DNA of 8,257 nt, taken from contig CAWVUS010000244.1 in NCBI GenBank assembly GCA_963933195.1, positions 1 to 8,257 on the forward strand, in the 5' to 3' direction. The stretch's first letter is position 1. The number at the start of each line of letters is the position of its first letter. A model generated the notes under the pieces. It made no database searches. It saw only the letters and a program-made list of their open reading frames with translations, and was not told where the DNA came from. The position numbers were made by a program, and so were the translations under genes. This stretch comes from UBA8437 sp963933195. Lineage in GTDB: Bacteria; Planctomycetota; Planctomycetia; Planctomycetales; Planctomycetaceae. Of this stretch, positions 1 through 6,180 are shown piece by piece.

Positions 1-39
1 GGGCCAAGTAGGGCCCATCCGAATGAGGGGGGGGCAACG

Positions 40-1026
40 ATGAATGTCGAGAAGCGACCGGTTGTTGACCGGCGCGGGTTCCTGTTGGCCACTGCGGCGA
101 CCGCGGTGGCCGGTTCCATTTCCCAGTCCGCACAGTCCCGGAAGATCCGCGTGACGACTCACACCTACAAGACCGTCAAGCGGTTGCCGATCAAGCTGGA
201 CCTGCATCGTCCCGACACCGACGGTCGGCCCCGGTTGGCAGTCTGGATTCATGGCGGCGCCCTGATCAACGGGCACCGCGCCGGAATCAGCGGTCGCGTC
301 AAGAGTGACCTGCTGGGTGCCGGCTACGCCCTGGCGTCTATCGATTACCGGTTGGCTCCCGAGACATCCATGCCCAAGATTCTCTCGGACGTCGAAGACG
401 CCTTCGAATGGTTGAGGGACCGGGAGGATCGGCTGAAGATCGATACATCGAGGATTGCCGTGCTGGGAGGGTCGGCGGGAGGCTACCTGACGCTGGCGAC
501 CGGGTACCGGGTGAAACCGAGGCCGACCTGCCTGGTCCCGTTCTGGGGTTATGGCGATTTGGTTGGCGACTGGTACAGCAAGCCGAGTCCACACAAGAGA
601 CACAACCGGGTGAAGTTCACCGAGGCACATGCCCGCAAACAGGTCTCCGGTCCCGCGGTCTCCGATTCGCGACTCCGCAAGGGCAACGGGGGCGATTTCT
701 ACAACTGGTGCCGCCAGACGGGGCGGTGGCCACTGGAAGTCTCCGGCTGGGATCCCCATTCCCAGCCCGAGAAGTTCTACCCGTTCATGCCGGTCAAAAA
801 CGTCACGAAAAAGTATCCGCCGACGCTACTGATCCACGGCACCGCCGATACGGACGTGCCCTACGAGCAGTCGGTCCTGATGCAGCGGGAATTCAAGAAG
901 CACGGGGTCGAGCACCAACTGGTGTCTATCGACGGTGGCGAGCACGGCCTGGGTGGAGGTGATCCACAGGCGATCGACGCCGCCTACAAGACGGCCCTGG
1001 CCTTCGTCTCAAGCCACCTCGGCTAG
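40..1026 (+). CDS. Tat-exported alpha/beta-hydrolase (esterase/lipase-like)
   Basis: A 328-residue serine hydrolase, probably an esterase acting in the periplasm or outside the cell. Residues 11-16 (RRGFLL), followed by an Ala-rich hydrophobic stretch to about residue 25, form a twin-arginine signal peptide. The mature part shows the alpha/beta-hydrolase signs in order: oxyanion-hole HGGAL at 71-75, nucleophile elbow GGSAGG at 143-148 with Ser145, HGTADTDVP at 266-274 with probable catalytic Asp270, and GGEHG at 299-303 with His302. The region of about 160-250 is less conserved-looking and probably forms the lid or substrate pocket. The start at 40 has a purine-rich G25AGGGGGGG run 5-14 bases upstream, and nothing upstream of it in the window competes. 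The layout is that of the BD-FAE/carboxylesterase-like group often found among polysaccharide-degradation genes. The natural substrate cannot be read from sequence. It converges on the sulfatase gene and shares 4 bp with it. Confidence 0.9.
   Translation: MNVEKRPVVDRRGFLLATAATAVAGSISQSAQSRKIRVTTHTYKTVKRLPIKLDLHRPDTDGRPRLAVWIHGGALINGHRAGISGRVKSDLLGAGYALASIDYRLAPETSMPKILSDVEDAFEWLRDREDRLKIDTSRIAVLGGSAGGYLTLATGYRVKPRPTCLVPFWGYGDLVGDWYSKPSPHKRHNRVKFTEAHARKQVSGPAVSDSRLRKGNGGDFYNWCRQTGRWPLEVSGWDPHSQPEKFYPFMPVKNVTKKYPPTLLIHGTADTDVPYEQSVLMQREFKKHGVEHQLVSIDGGEHGLGGGDPQAIDAAYKTALAFVSSHLG
1023..1026. other. Shared CTAG: overlapping stop codons of convergent genes
   Basis: TAG at 1024-1026 ends the plus-strand hydrolase, and TAG read on the minus strand from 1025-1023 ends the sulfatase. 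The two coding sequences overlap by four bases in the palindrome CTAG, leaving no intergenic space for a conventional terminator. Confidence 0.85.
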
Positions 1027-2417
1027 TTCTTCGCGGCTTTTTTCTTTTTCTGCTGTTTCTTGTTCTGTCGTCGAGCCTGGTGCTCGAGCGCCTCGAGTTC
1101 GGTTTGTTGTCCCAGGTCACCCTGGTCCTTCATCCAGCGTCTTAACTGGCCCTTCAACTGCGACTGGATCTCGGCCAGTTTTGGATCCCCGGCCAGGTTC
1201 TGCCATTCGTGAGGATCGGCCGTGATGTCATAGAGTTCCTCGGCCGGTCGTTGTCGGTACCGCCGGACCTTGTCGCGGGCATCCTCGTCACCGCCACGGG
1301 CCCTGGCTTCCCAGGACTGGAAGACCCGTGTTTTCATGCAGATGTTTCGGAACGGGACGTCGGGGGTCAGGTTGAGAATGTACTTGTAGCGTTTCGAGCG
1401 AACGCTGCGGATTCCAAAGTGATCGGACCCGTTGAGAATGCCACGCGTGGTCATCAATCCGAAGACATGTGTCTTGTGAGTCTTGCGTTGTCCTCGCAGA
1501 ACCGGCAGAAAACTACGACCGTCGAGCGTCGCCGGCGAGTTGACCCCGGCGGCGTCCAGGAACGTTGGCAGGACATCGACGTACTCGACCATCGCGTCAC
1601 TGGTTGTTCCGGGCTTGATCTGGCCGGGCCAACGCGCGATGCACGCGCTCTGAAGGCCCGTGTCGTAACAGGTCCATTTTCCGAAGGGAAAACCAGACCC
1701 CTGTTCGCTGACAACCATGACCAGGGTGTCCCCGGCCAGTCCGTGTTTTTTCAGGAGTTCCAGGCACCGGCCGACCTGGCCGTCGAAATAGGTGATCTCG
1801 GCGAGGTAGGCCACCATTTGCTTGCGAGTCTGGGGTGTGTCGACGAAATAGGACGGCAGTTTCACCTTGGCCGGGTCGTACCGCGAGCGATCTCCCTTGT
1901 CCCATGGTGAGTGCGGTTCGTTGGAACAGGCGAACAGGCAGAAGGGTTTGCCCTGGGCCTTGCTCTGGGCCATCAGCGTATCGATGGCCTGGAAGTCTGG
2001 GTTCTTCTTACCCGAGTATTCAAAGGGAAAGACCTTCCGCGGGGCGATGTGAGTTTTTCCTGACAGCGCGATCCGGTAACCGTGCGGTTTCAGGTAGTGC
2101 ACAACGCTTTTGGTTCCCGGTTTGGCGAAGGCGTGATTGGGGTAGGCGCCGCTTTTGACCGGATAGAGGCCCGTGTAGATGTTGTGTCGTGTGGGCGAGC
2201 ACATTGGAGCGGCCTGGAAGCATCGGGTCATCCGCATTCCCTGGGTGGCCAGCCGATCGATATTGGGTGTGTGAGCCTGTCCGCCATAGCAACCGAGATC
2301 ACGAAACGTGCAGTCGTCGGCCATGATGAACAGCAGGTTGGGACTCGCCGCTTCCGCGGTGATCGGAACCGATGTGGCAATCAGCGCCAAAAGAGCAAGA
2401 GAGAATTGTCGGAGCAT
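1023..2417 (-). CDS. Secreted formylglycine-dependent sulfatase (S1 family)
   Basis: A 464-residue type I sulfatase that should hydrolyse a sulfate ester, probably on a carbohydrate, outside the cytoplasm. Residues 1-23 are a Sec signal peptide (MLRQF, a hydrophobic core, then Ala-rich ITAEAAS). Seen motifs: MADD at 32-35 (metal-binding Asp34/Asp35); CSPTR at 73-77, whose Cys73 would become formylglycine; GKTH at 120-123; EPHSPW at 167-172; and SEQGSGFPFGKW at 237-248, where Glu238-Gln239 sit where many members have Asp-Asn or Asp-His. The C-terminal subdomain carries EELYDITADPHEWQNLA (393-409), the usual sulfatase tail motif. The last residues (449-464) are an unusual Lys/Arg/Gln-rich tail. 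I start at 2417 because a signal peptide begins there and AGGAAG lies 10 bases upstream. An in-frame extension to 2498 would overlap the WD40 gene and mask the signal peptide. It needs a formylglycine-generating enzyme, which is not in the window. It lies 61 bp after the WD40 gene on the same strand. Confidence 0.93.
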   Translation of the reverse strand: MLRQFSLALLALIATSVPITAEAASPNLLFIMADDCTFRDLGCYGGQAHTPNIDRLATQGMRMTRCFQAAPMCSPTRHNIYTGLYPVKSGAYPNHAFAKPGTKSVVHYLKPHGYRIALSGKTHIAPRKVFPFEYSGKKNPDFQAIDTLMAQSKAQGKPFCLFACSNEPHSPWDKGDRSRYDPAKVKLPSYFVDTPQTRKQMVAYLAEITYFDGQVGRCLELLKKHGLAGDTLVMVVSEQGSGFPFGKWTCYDTGLQSACIARWPGQIKPGTTSDAMVEYVDVLPTFLDAAGVNSPATLDGRSFLPVLRGQRKTHKTHVFGLMTTRGILNGSDHFGIRSVRSKRYKYILNLTPDVPFRNICMKTRVFQSWEARARGGDEDARDKVRRYRQRPAEELYDITADPHEWQNLAGDPKLAEIQSQLKGQLRRWMKDQGDLGQQTELEALEHQARRQNKKQQKKKKAAKN

Positions 2418-2427
2418 GCCGTCGGAT

Positions 2428-2433
2428 CTTCCT
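2428..2433 (-). promoter_or_regulatory. Ribosome binding site of the sulfatase gene
   Basis: AGGAAG on the minus strand, 10 bases before the ATG at 2417. It supports that start over the longer in-frame reading from 2498, and places translation at the first residue of the signal peptide. Confidence 0.6.
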
Positions 2434-2478
2434 GGTGGTCGTGAGTTGATGGAGATGATGTGGCTGTCACTATGAGGA

Positions 2479-3627
2479 TCACAGGCCCAGGGGAGCAAGA
2501 TCCCAGAGTGTCACTTTCGAGAAGCCACCGGCCGCCAGTTGGAGTCCGTCCGGTGAAAAGAGAACACAAAAGGTGCCGTTCTGGTGGGCATTGATAGTCA
2601 GTAGCTCCGTGGCCGTGTCAGTGTCCCACAGTCTCACGGTGCCGTCGTCGCTGGCCGTGGCCAGTTGTCGACCGTTGGGGCTGAAGGCGACACTCACCAC
2701 GAAGTCCTCGTGACCGGCGAATGTCCGAACCTGTTCGCCCGTGTCGATGTTCCACAACTTGGCTGTCTTGTCGTGACTGGCGGTGACCAGTTGCCGTCCG
2801 CCGGGACTGAAGTCCACCCCGGTGACGGCCGAATCGTGTCCCTTGAGTGAACGAATGGACTTGCCGGTTCGAACGTCCCACAGGTTGATCTCACCGGGTT
2901 CTCGCAGCGTCACCGTCTTGTCACCCATTTGGAATGGTCGGAAGGATGCTGCCGTGGCAATCTGCTCTCCGTTGGGGCTGAATGCGACATCGACAACGAA
3001 CCCGCTGCTGGATTCGAGCGAGTGCAGAACCCGGCCGGTCGCGAGATCCCAGAGCTTGGCGGAATGGTCACGGCTGGCCGATGCGAGCAGTTTTCCATCA
3101 GGGCTGAAAGCCACGGCCAAAACCCAATCGGTGTGGTCTGAGAGTGTTTGCAGTGTCTCGCCCGTTTCGATGTCCCACAGGCGGACCGTCTTGTCCATGC
3201 TGGTTGAGGCCAGTTGCCGTCCATCGGGGCTGATGGCGATGCGCATCACCGGATCGGTGTGCCCATCAAACGACCGGACAAACCGTCCGGTCTGTACGTT
3301 TCTCAATTCCACGGAGTTGCCACTGGGTGAGGCGATGAACCGGCCATCGGGAGTGAATGCCAGGCTCCACGCGTCTCCCTTGAGACCGCGGAAAATCCTG
3401 GCGGTCTTGTCGACCTCACGCGAGGTGTCCTGTCGAACCAGCCAGGGACGGACGAATACCAGTAACAGCGGCAGGCCGATGACCAGGAAAGCGGTCACCA
3501 GGATCGTCAGCCGGCGTCGCCTGGTACGTGCAACTGCCTGGACCGGGCTGTCCGATTTGACGGAGTCCGATGTCGGTGGTGGCACACCGGGCGGCAGTTC
3601 CGATTGGTTCTCCGCCGGATCTGGCAT
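2479..3627 (-). CDS. Single-pass membrane protein with seven-blade WD40 propeller
   Basis: A 382-residue protein. Residues 1-34 are a Pro/Ser-rich cytoplasmic tail. Residues 35-39 (TRRRR) precede one hydrophobic helix (about 40-60), which by the positive-inside rule puts the C-terminal part in the periplasm. Residues about 78-377 hold seven WD40 blades, starting near 78, 120, 162, 205, 262, 304 and 346. Most show the FSPDG turn and a closing LWD (150-152, 192-194, 249-251, 333-335, 375-377). Blade 1 closes with LRN, and blade 4 carries an insertion (about 226-242). Seven blades are enough for one closed propeller, so this is a binding or scaffold module. No kinase, caspase or other enzymatic domain is attached, unlike many large bacterial WD40 proteins. 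I chose the start at 3627 because GGAG lies 10 bases upstream and a sigma70-like promoter stands 40 bases further out. An in-frame start at 3792 would translate through two inverted repeats. Partner and function are unknown. Confidence 0.82.
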   Translation of the reverse strand: MPDPAENQSELPPGVPPPTSDSVKSDSPVQAVARTRRRRLTILVTAFLVIGLPLLLVFVRPWLVRQDTSREVDKTARIFRGLKGDAWSLAFTPDGRFIASPSGNSVELRNVQTGRFVRSFDGHTDPVMRIAISPDGRQLASTSMDKTVRLWDIETGETLQTLSDHTDWVLAVAFSPDGKLLASASRDHSAKLWDLATGRVLHSLESSSGFVVDVAFSPNGEQIATAASFRPFQMGDKTVTLREPGEINLWDVRTGKSIRSLKGHDSAVTGVDFSPGGRQLVTASHDKTAKLWNIDTGEQVRTFAGHEDFVVSVAFSPNGRQLATASDDGTVRLWDTDTATELLTINAHQNGTFCVLFSPDGLQLAAGGFSKVTLWDLAPLGL

Positions 3628-3637
3628 CAAGAAGGGA

Positions 3638-3641
3638 CTCC
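3638..3641 (-). promoter_or_regulatory. Ribosome binding site of the WD40 gene
   Basis: GGAG on the minus strand, 10 bases upstream of the ATG at 3627. It favours this start over the in-frame upstream ATGs at 3792 and 3756, both of which fall inside the inverted-repeat region. Confidence 0.45.
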
Positions 3642-3670
3642 GTGTGGCGATTCGAACCGGGCCTTGCTCG

Positions 3671-3699
3671 ATTGTCTGGATGCCGGGAGTCGTTTTCAA
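3671..3699 (-). promoter_or_regulatory. Candidate sigma70-type promoter for the WD40 gene
   Basis: On the minus strand TTGAAA (3694-3699, one mismatch to TTGACA) is followed, after exactly 17 bases, by GACAAT (3671-3676, four of six matches to TATAAT). Transcription would begin near 3664, giving a leader of roughly 37 bases before the ATG at 3627. It fits the chosen start and lies just downstream of the nested inverted repeats. This is a by-eye match. Planctomycete promoters are poorly characterised, so confidence is modest. Confidence 0.35.
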
Positions 3700-3712
3700 G
3701 CGCGCTTTTTGG

Positions 3713-3793
3713 TGTGATCCACGCGGACGCGTTGGCCAGAAAAGGAGTCGATCCATGGTGGATCGACTACAATCCTCGGGATCGTGGATCACA
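3713..3793. repeat. Outer perfect inverted repeat, 11-bp arms, in divergent region
   Basis: TGTGATCCACG (3713-3723) is the exact reverse complement of CGTGGATCACA (3783-3793). The arms enclose a second perfect inverted repeat at 3746-3768. The structure sits about midway between the two divergent start codons: 85 bases from the WD40 start at 3627 and 74 from the MBL start at 3868. The four arms all contain GATCCA or its complement (3716-3721, 3750-3755, 3759-3764, 3785-3790), which suggests repeated half-sites for a dimeric regulator. A large hairpin in either transcript is the alternative. Confidence 0.6.
3746..3768. promoter_or_regulatory. Inner perfect inverted repeat, operator-like, 10-bp arms
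   Basis: AGTCGATCCA (3746-3755) and TGGATCGACT (3759-3768) are exact reverse complements separated by three bases (TGG). Length and symmetry fit a binding site for a dimeric helix-turn-helix repressor. It also has the form of a tight hairpin, but no U-tract follows on either strand, so it does not look like an intrinsic terminator. On the plus strand TACAAT (3768-3773) overlaps its right edge and could be a -10 element for the MBL gene, though I see no good -35 at the right distance. No regulator gene is present in the window, so the binding protein is unknown. Confidence 0.5.
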
Positions 3794-3794
3794 A

Positions 3795-3804
3795 CGACCG
3801 GTCG
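3795..3804. promoter_or_regulatory. Short perfect palindrome CGACCGGTCG
   Basis: A 10-base perfect palindrome immediately after the outer inverted repeat, 63 bases before the MBL start. A palindrome this short and GC-rich can arise by chance. It is listed because it adjoins the other symmetric elements in the divergent region. Confidence 0.25.
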
Positions 3805-3849
3805 AAAACGGGCCTCGTGATTTCCGTTTTACTGCCGGGGACCCACAAC

Positions 3850-3855
3850 AGGAAG
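3850..3855 (+). promoter_or_regulatory. Ribosome binding site of the MBL gene
   Basis: AGGAAG, 12 bases before the ATG at 3868. The spacing is slightly long, but it is the only good Shine-Dalgarno match near this start. The alternative in-frame ATG at 3784 lies inside the outer inverted repeat. Confidence 0.45.
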
Positions 3856-3867
3856 ACATGCCCGATC

Positions 3868-5445
3868 ATGACGGACTCCGGCAGCGGAAAGCGATTTGTT
3901 GTCGCCTGTGTCGTGCTTGTCGTGGTTGTTTCCGGTCTCGCACTGTGGCGTGGGTCTTCGGTGTCTCCGGTCTTTCGCAACCAGGCGACCAGGCTGGCTG
4001 GCCGCGTCTACCTGCTCGGTCGCCTGGGTCCCTCGGTGGCCTACGTGGTCGACACCTCCGATGGACTGGTGTTGGTCGATTCGGGAGTCGAACCCGATTG
4101 CCAGTTGCTCCTCTCGCAAGTGGACGAACTGGGGCTGGATGTCCGCAGGTTGAAGAAGATCTTGCTGACTCACGCCCATGTCGATCACGTCCAGGGAGCC
4201 ATGTACCTCCGTCGGCTGACCGGAGCCAGGGTGTTCGCCGGGCGAGCCGACTGTGACAGCCTGCGAGCCGGTGGTCCTCCTTCGGCATTGTTCTCGACCT
4301 ACGAGATGCCGGGGGTGGAACTTCATACGACAGAAATCGATGTCGAACTTGATGGCGGCGAGGTCATCACCAGCGGGGATTGTCGTTTTGAGGTAATCGC
4401 CACTCCGGGGCACACGCCGGGAAGTCTCTGTTTCGTCTTGCAGTCCAACGGACAGCGTGTGTTGTTCAGTGGCGACACGGTTTCGAGCATCACGGGTGAC
4501 CTGGGCACTGACGCCACGCGTGTCGCGCCGCGGTACCGTGCCGACGCCGACGACTACCTGGAGACGTTGAACAAACTGAAGGAGTTGCCACCGCCGGATC
4601 TGTTGTTTCCAGGTCATCCACGGACGATCGGTCGAGGCGAAGGCGGTGGAGTCAACGCCGCAATCACGCCGACGGCGTGGCGGAGAATACTCGATGCAGG
4701 GATCGCCGAGATGCAGGAACTTGTCGAGCGACACCGGGCCGACGGAGCTGATTTCCTGGATGGCACGCCTCGCGAACTGGTCCGCGGCTTGTTCTACCTG
4801 GGAGACTACGATGACACGGCGTGCTATCTGCTTGACGACCAGGGCCGACTGTTTCTCTTTGGTGCGCACGGTGGTCCGGGCCTGGTGAAATTCCTGGAGA
4901 CGAGGCTGGCACGATTCGATCGACGACTGGCGGATGTCGCGGCCGTCCTGCCGGCCAGTTGTTCCGTGGAAGCCACCGCCGGACTCTCGGCATTGCTCAG
5001 ACGGCTGGAGTGTCCTGTTGTCGTGTCTCGAGCGGGCCGCGGTGTACTCGAGCCCAGCTTGCCAGCGGCCACGCGGTTCCTCGTTTTGGAGGACACGAAG
5101 TTATTGGGGCTGGGGCCCATCGAGGGAATCCCGCTGGGCGGATACGGCGTGGCGCCGGTGGCGTTCCGGTTTGAGTGTGAGGGAAAACGAGTGCTGGTGG
5201 CCGGTGGGATCCCAGCCAATCCCGACAGTCCTCGAGAGATGCGAAAGTTGACTGAGTTTCTTGGTGGTGGCCACGGCGACGTGACACGATATGGACAGTC
5301 GCTGTCCCGGATCCTCAGGGAAAAACCGGACCTGTGGTTGCCCTCTCGCCCGGTTCACGGACAGAACGCCAATCTCTACGACGTGCGCTGGCCACTGGTG
5401 ATTCGAGAGAATCGAAACGCGATCAGCCGTTCGCTGGAACGGTGA
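3868..5445 (+). CDS. Membrane-anchored metallo-beta-lactamase-fold hydrolase, tandem domain with degenerate second half
   Basis: A 525-residue protein. Residues 9-27 form one hydrophobic helix after a short basic N-terminus, so it is a signal anchor or uncleaved signal with the rest in the periplasm. Residues about 43-260 are a full MBL-fold hydrolase: DSG at 71-73, THAHVDH at 101-107 (His102, His104, Asp106, His107), PGHTPGS at 181-187 (His182), FSGDT at 200-204 (Asp203) and FPGHP at 247-251 (His250). This is a complete two-metal ligand set of the glyoxalase II-like type. Residues about 306-500 repeat the same order of strands and helices but lack the ligands: VLPASCSVEATAG (360-372) stands where the HxHxDH loop should be, VAGG (444-447) replaces SGDT, and DLWLPSRP (488-495) replaces DLLFPGHP. 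The segment between (about 262-305) is helical linker. The substrate is unknown; candidates include thioesters, lactones and phosphoesters. It is divergent from the WD40 gene. I start at 3868 because the longer in-frame reading from 3784 adds residues with no signal character ahead of the hydrophobic helix. Confidence 0.85.
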   Translation: MTDSGSGKRFVVACVVLVVVVSGLALWRGSSVSPVFRNQATRLAGRVYLLGRLGPSVAYVVDTSDGLVLVDSGVEPDCQLLLSQVDELGLDVRRLKKILLTHAHVDHVQGAMYLRRLTGARVFAGRADCDSLRAGGPPSALFSTYEMPGVELHTTEIDVELDGGEVITSGDCRFEVIATPGHTPGSLCFVLQSNGQRVLFSGDTVSSITGDLGTDATRVAPRYRADADDYLETLNKLKELPPPDLLFPGHPRTIGRGEGGGVNAAITPTAWRRILDAGIAEMQELVERHRADGADFLDGTPRELVRGLFYLGDYDDTACYLLDDQGRLFLFGAHGGPGLVKFLETRLARFDRRLADVAAVLPASCSVEATAGLSALLRRLECPVVVSRAGRGVLEPSLPAATRFLVLEDTKLLGLGPIEGIPLGGYGVAPVAFRFECEGKRVLVAGGIPANPDSPREMRKLTEFLGGGHGDVTRYGQSLSRILREKPDLWLPSRPVHGQNANLYDVRWPLVIRENRNAISRSLER

Positions 5446-5467
5446 TCTTCCGGTACCTGGTGGCAAG

Positions 5468-6100
5468 TCACTTCTTCTTCTTGGTCTTCTTGCGTTTGCG
5501 ACGCTTGCGCTCGAAGCGGACCTTGCAGCCGAAGGCGATCGTCTCGTCGGTCGTGACTTTTTTTCCGGCGAGTGTCGCGTCGACGGCGTCGTTGAGATAG
5601 AGCTTGGAGGCCTTCTTCACATCGGGATTGTTGTCCATCGATCCCATGTAGACGATCTTGCGTTGCTTGTTCAGCACGAAGAACTCGGGTGTGAACAGCG
5701 CCCCGTAATCCTTGGCAATCTTCTGGGATTCATCGAAGAGGTACGCGAAGGGAAAGGACTTCTCCTTGGCTCTCTTCTTCATGGCCGGCAGGGCGTCCTC
5801 GGTGACCTTGTTGACGTTGATGGCGATGACGGCGACGTTCTTCGAAGCGTACTTCTTGTGGAAGGCGACCAGCCGGTCCTCGTAGTCGACCGCGTAGGGA
5901 CAACTGTTGCAGGTGAAAACGACGACGACGACGTCCTTGCCCTTCAGATCGGCCAGCGAGTGGGTTTTGCCATCCGTGCCGGGGAGCTTGGTCCAGGCCG
6001 GGGCGGCGTCACCGATTTCACGCACCGGGTTGTATTCGCCGGCGGCGACCAGGGTGGTGAGAACCAGCAGGGTGGCGGTGGCCTTGAGAAGGATTCGCAT
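5468..6100 (-). CDS. Exported redoxin/thioredoxin-like protein with basic C-terminal tail
   Basis: A 210-residue thiol-disulfide protein of the thioredoxin/AhpC-TSA (redoxin) superfamily. Residues 1-20 are a Sec signal peptide (MRILLK then a Leu/Thr/Ala core). Residues about 30-150 form the thioredoxin fold: VVVVVFTCNSCPYA at 57-70 contains the CxxC pair Cys64 and Cys67, and TPEFFVL at 137-143 supplies the usual cis-Pro (Pro138) strand. A third cysteine, Cys192 in FGCKVRF, lies near the C-terminus; I recall a similar late Gly-Cys in related redoxins but cannot check it here. The last 14 residues (197-210) are almost all Lys and Arg. The likely role is disulfide exchange or peroxide reduction in the periplasm; the partner is unknown. 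The start at 6100 is chosen for the signal peptide and a weak GGGAA 8 bases upstream; an extension to 6232 would overlap the MFS gene. It follows the MFS gene by 80 bp on the same strand and could be co-transcribed with it. It converges on the MBL gene with a 22-bp gap. Confidence 0.87.
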   Translation of the reverse strand: MRILLKATATLLVLTTLVAAGEYNPVREIGDAAPAWTKLPGTDGKTHSLADLKGKDVVVVVFTCNSCPYAVDYEDRLVAFHKKYASKNVAVIAINVNKVTEDALPAMKKRAKEKSFPFAYLFDESQKIAKDYGALFTPEFFVLNKQRKIVYMGSMDNNPDVKKASKLYLNDAVDATLAGKKVTTDETIAFGCKVRFERKRRKRKKTKKKK

Positions 6101-6180
6101 GAAAGTGTTTCCCGGTTGACCTGGTGGGAGGTGAGGGTGGGCCGTAGCTGGAGGAAAAACCAATCGCCAGTCTTTCCAGA

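Noticed and set aside
2476..2483. GGATCACA at the WD40 stop matches part of the outer inverted-repeat arm at 3786-3793
   Set aside because: A single 8-base match without its partner arm is easily due to chance, so it was not called as a further operator.
2418..2498. N-terminal extension of the sulfatase by 27 residues
   Set aside because: It would overlap the WD40 3' end and bury the signal peptide. AGGAAG in front of 2417 favours the shorter form.
3628..3792. N-terminal extension of the WD40 protein by 55 residues
   Set aside because: The stretch contains two perfect inverted repeats and a promoter-like pair with 17-base spacing, so it is better read as control region. Not fully excluded.
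2783..3820. Plus-strand open frame of 345 codons antisense to the WD40 gene
   Set aside because: Ser/Arg/Pro-rich and periodic only because it mirrors the WD40 repeats; the minus strand encodes the propeller.
3829..4869. Minus-strand open frame of 346 codons antisense to the MBL gene
   Set aside because: No recognisable domain, and it overlaps a clear MBL-fold gene on the plus strand.
5446..5467. Possible bidirectional terminator between the convergent MBL and redoxin genes
   Set aside because: The 22-bp gap contains GGTACC but no stable stem-loop followed by a U-tract within the gap.
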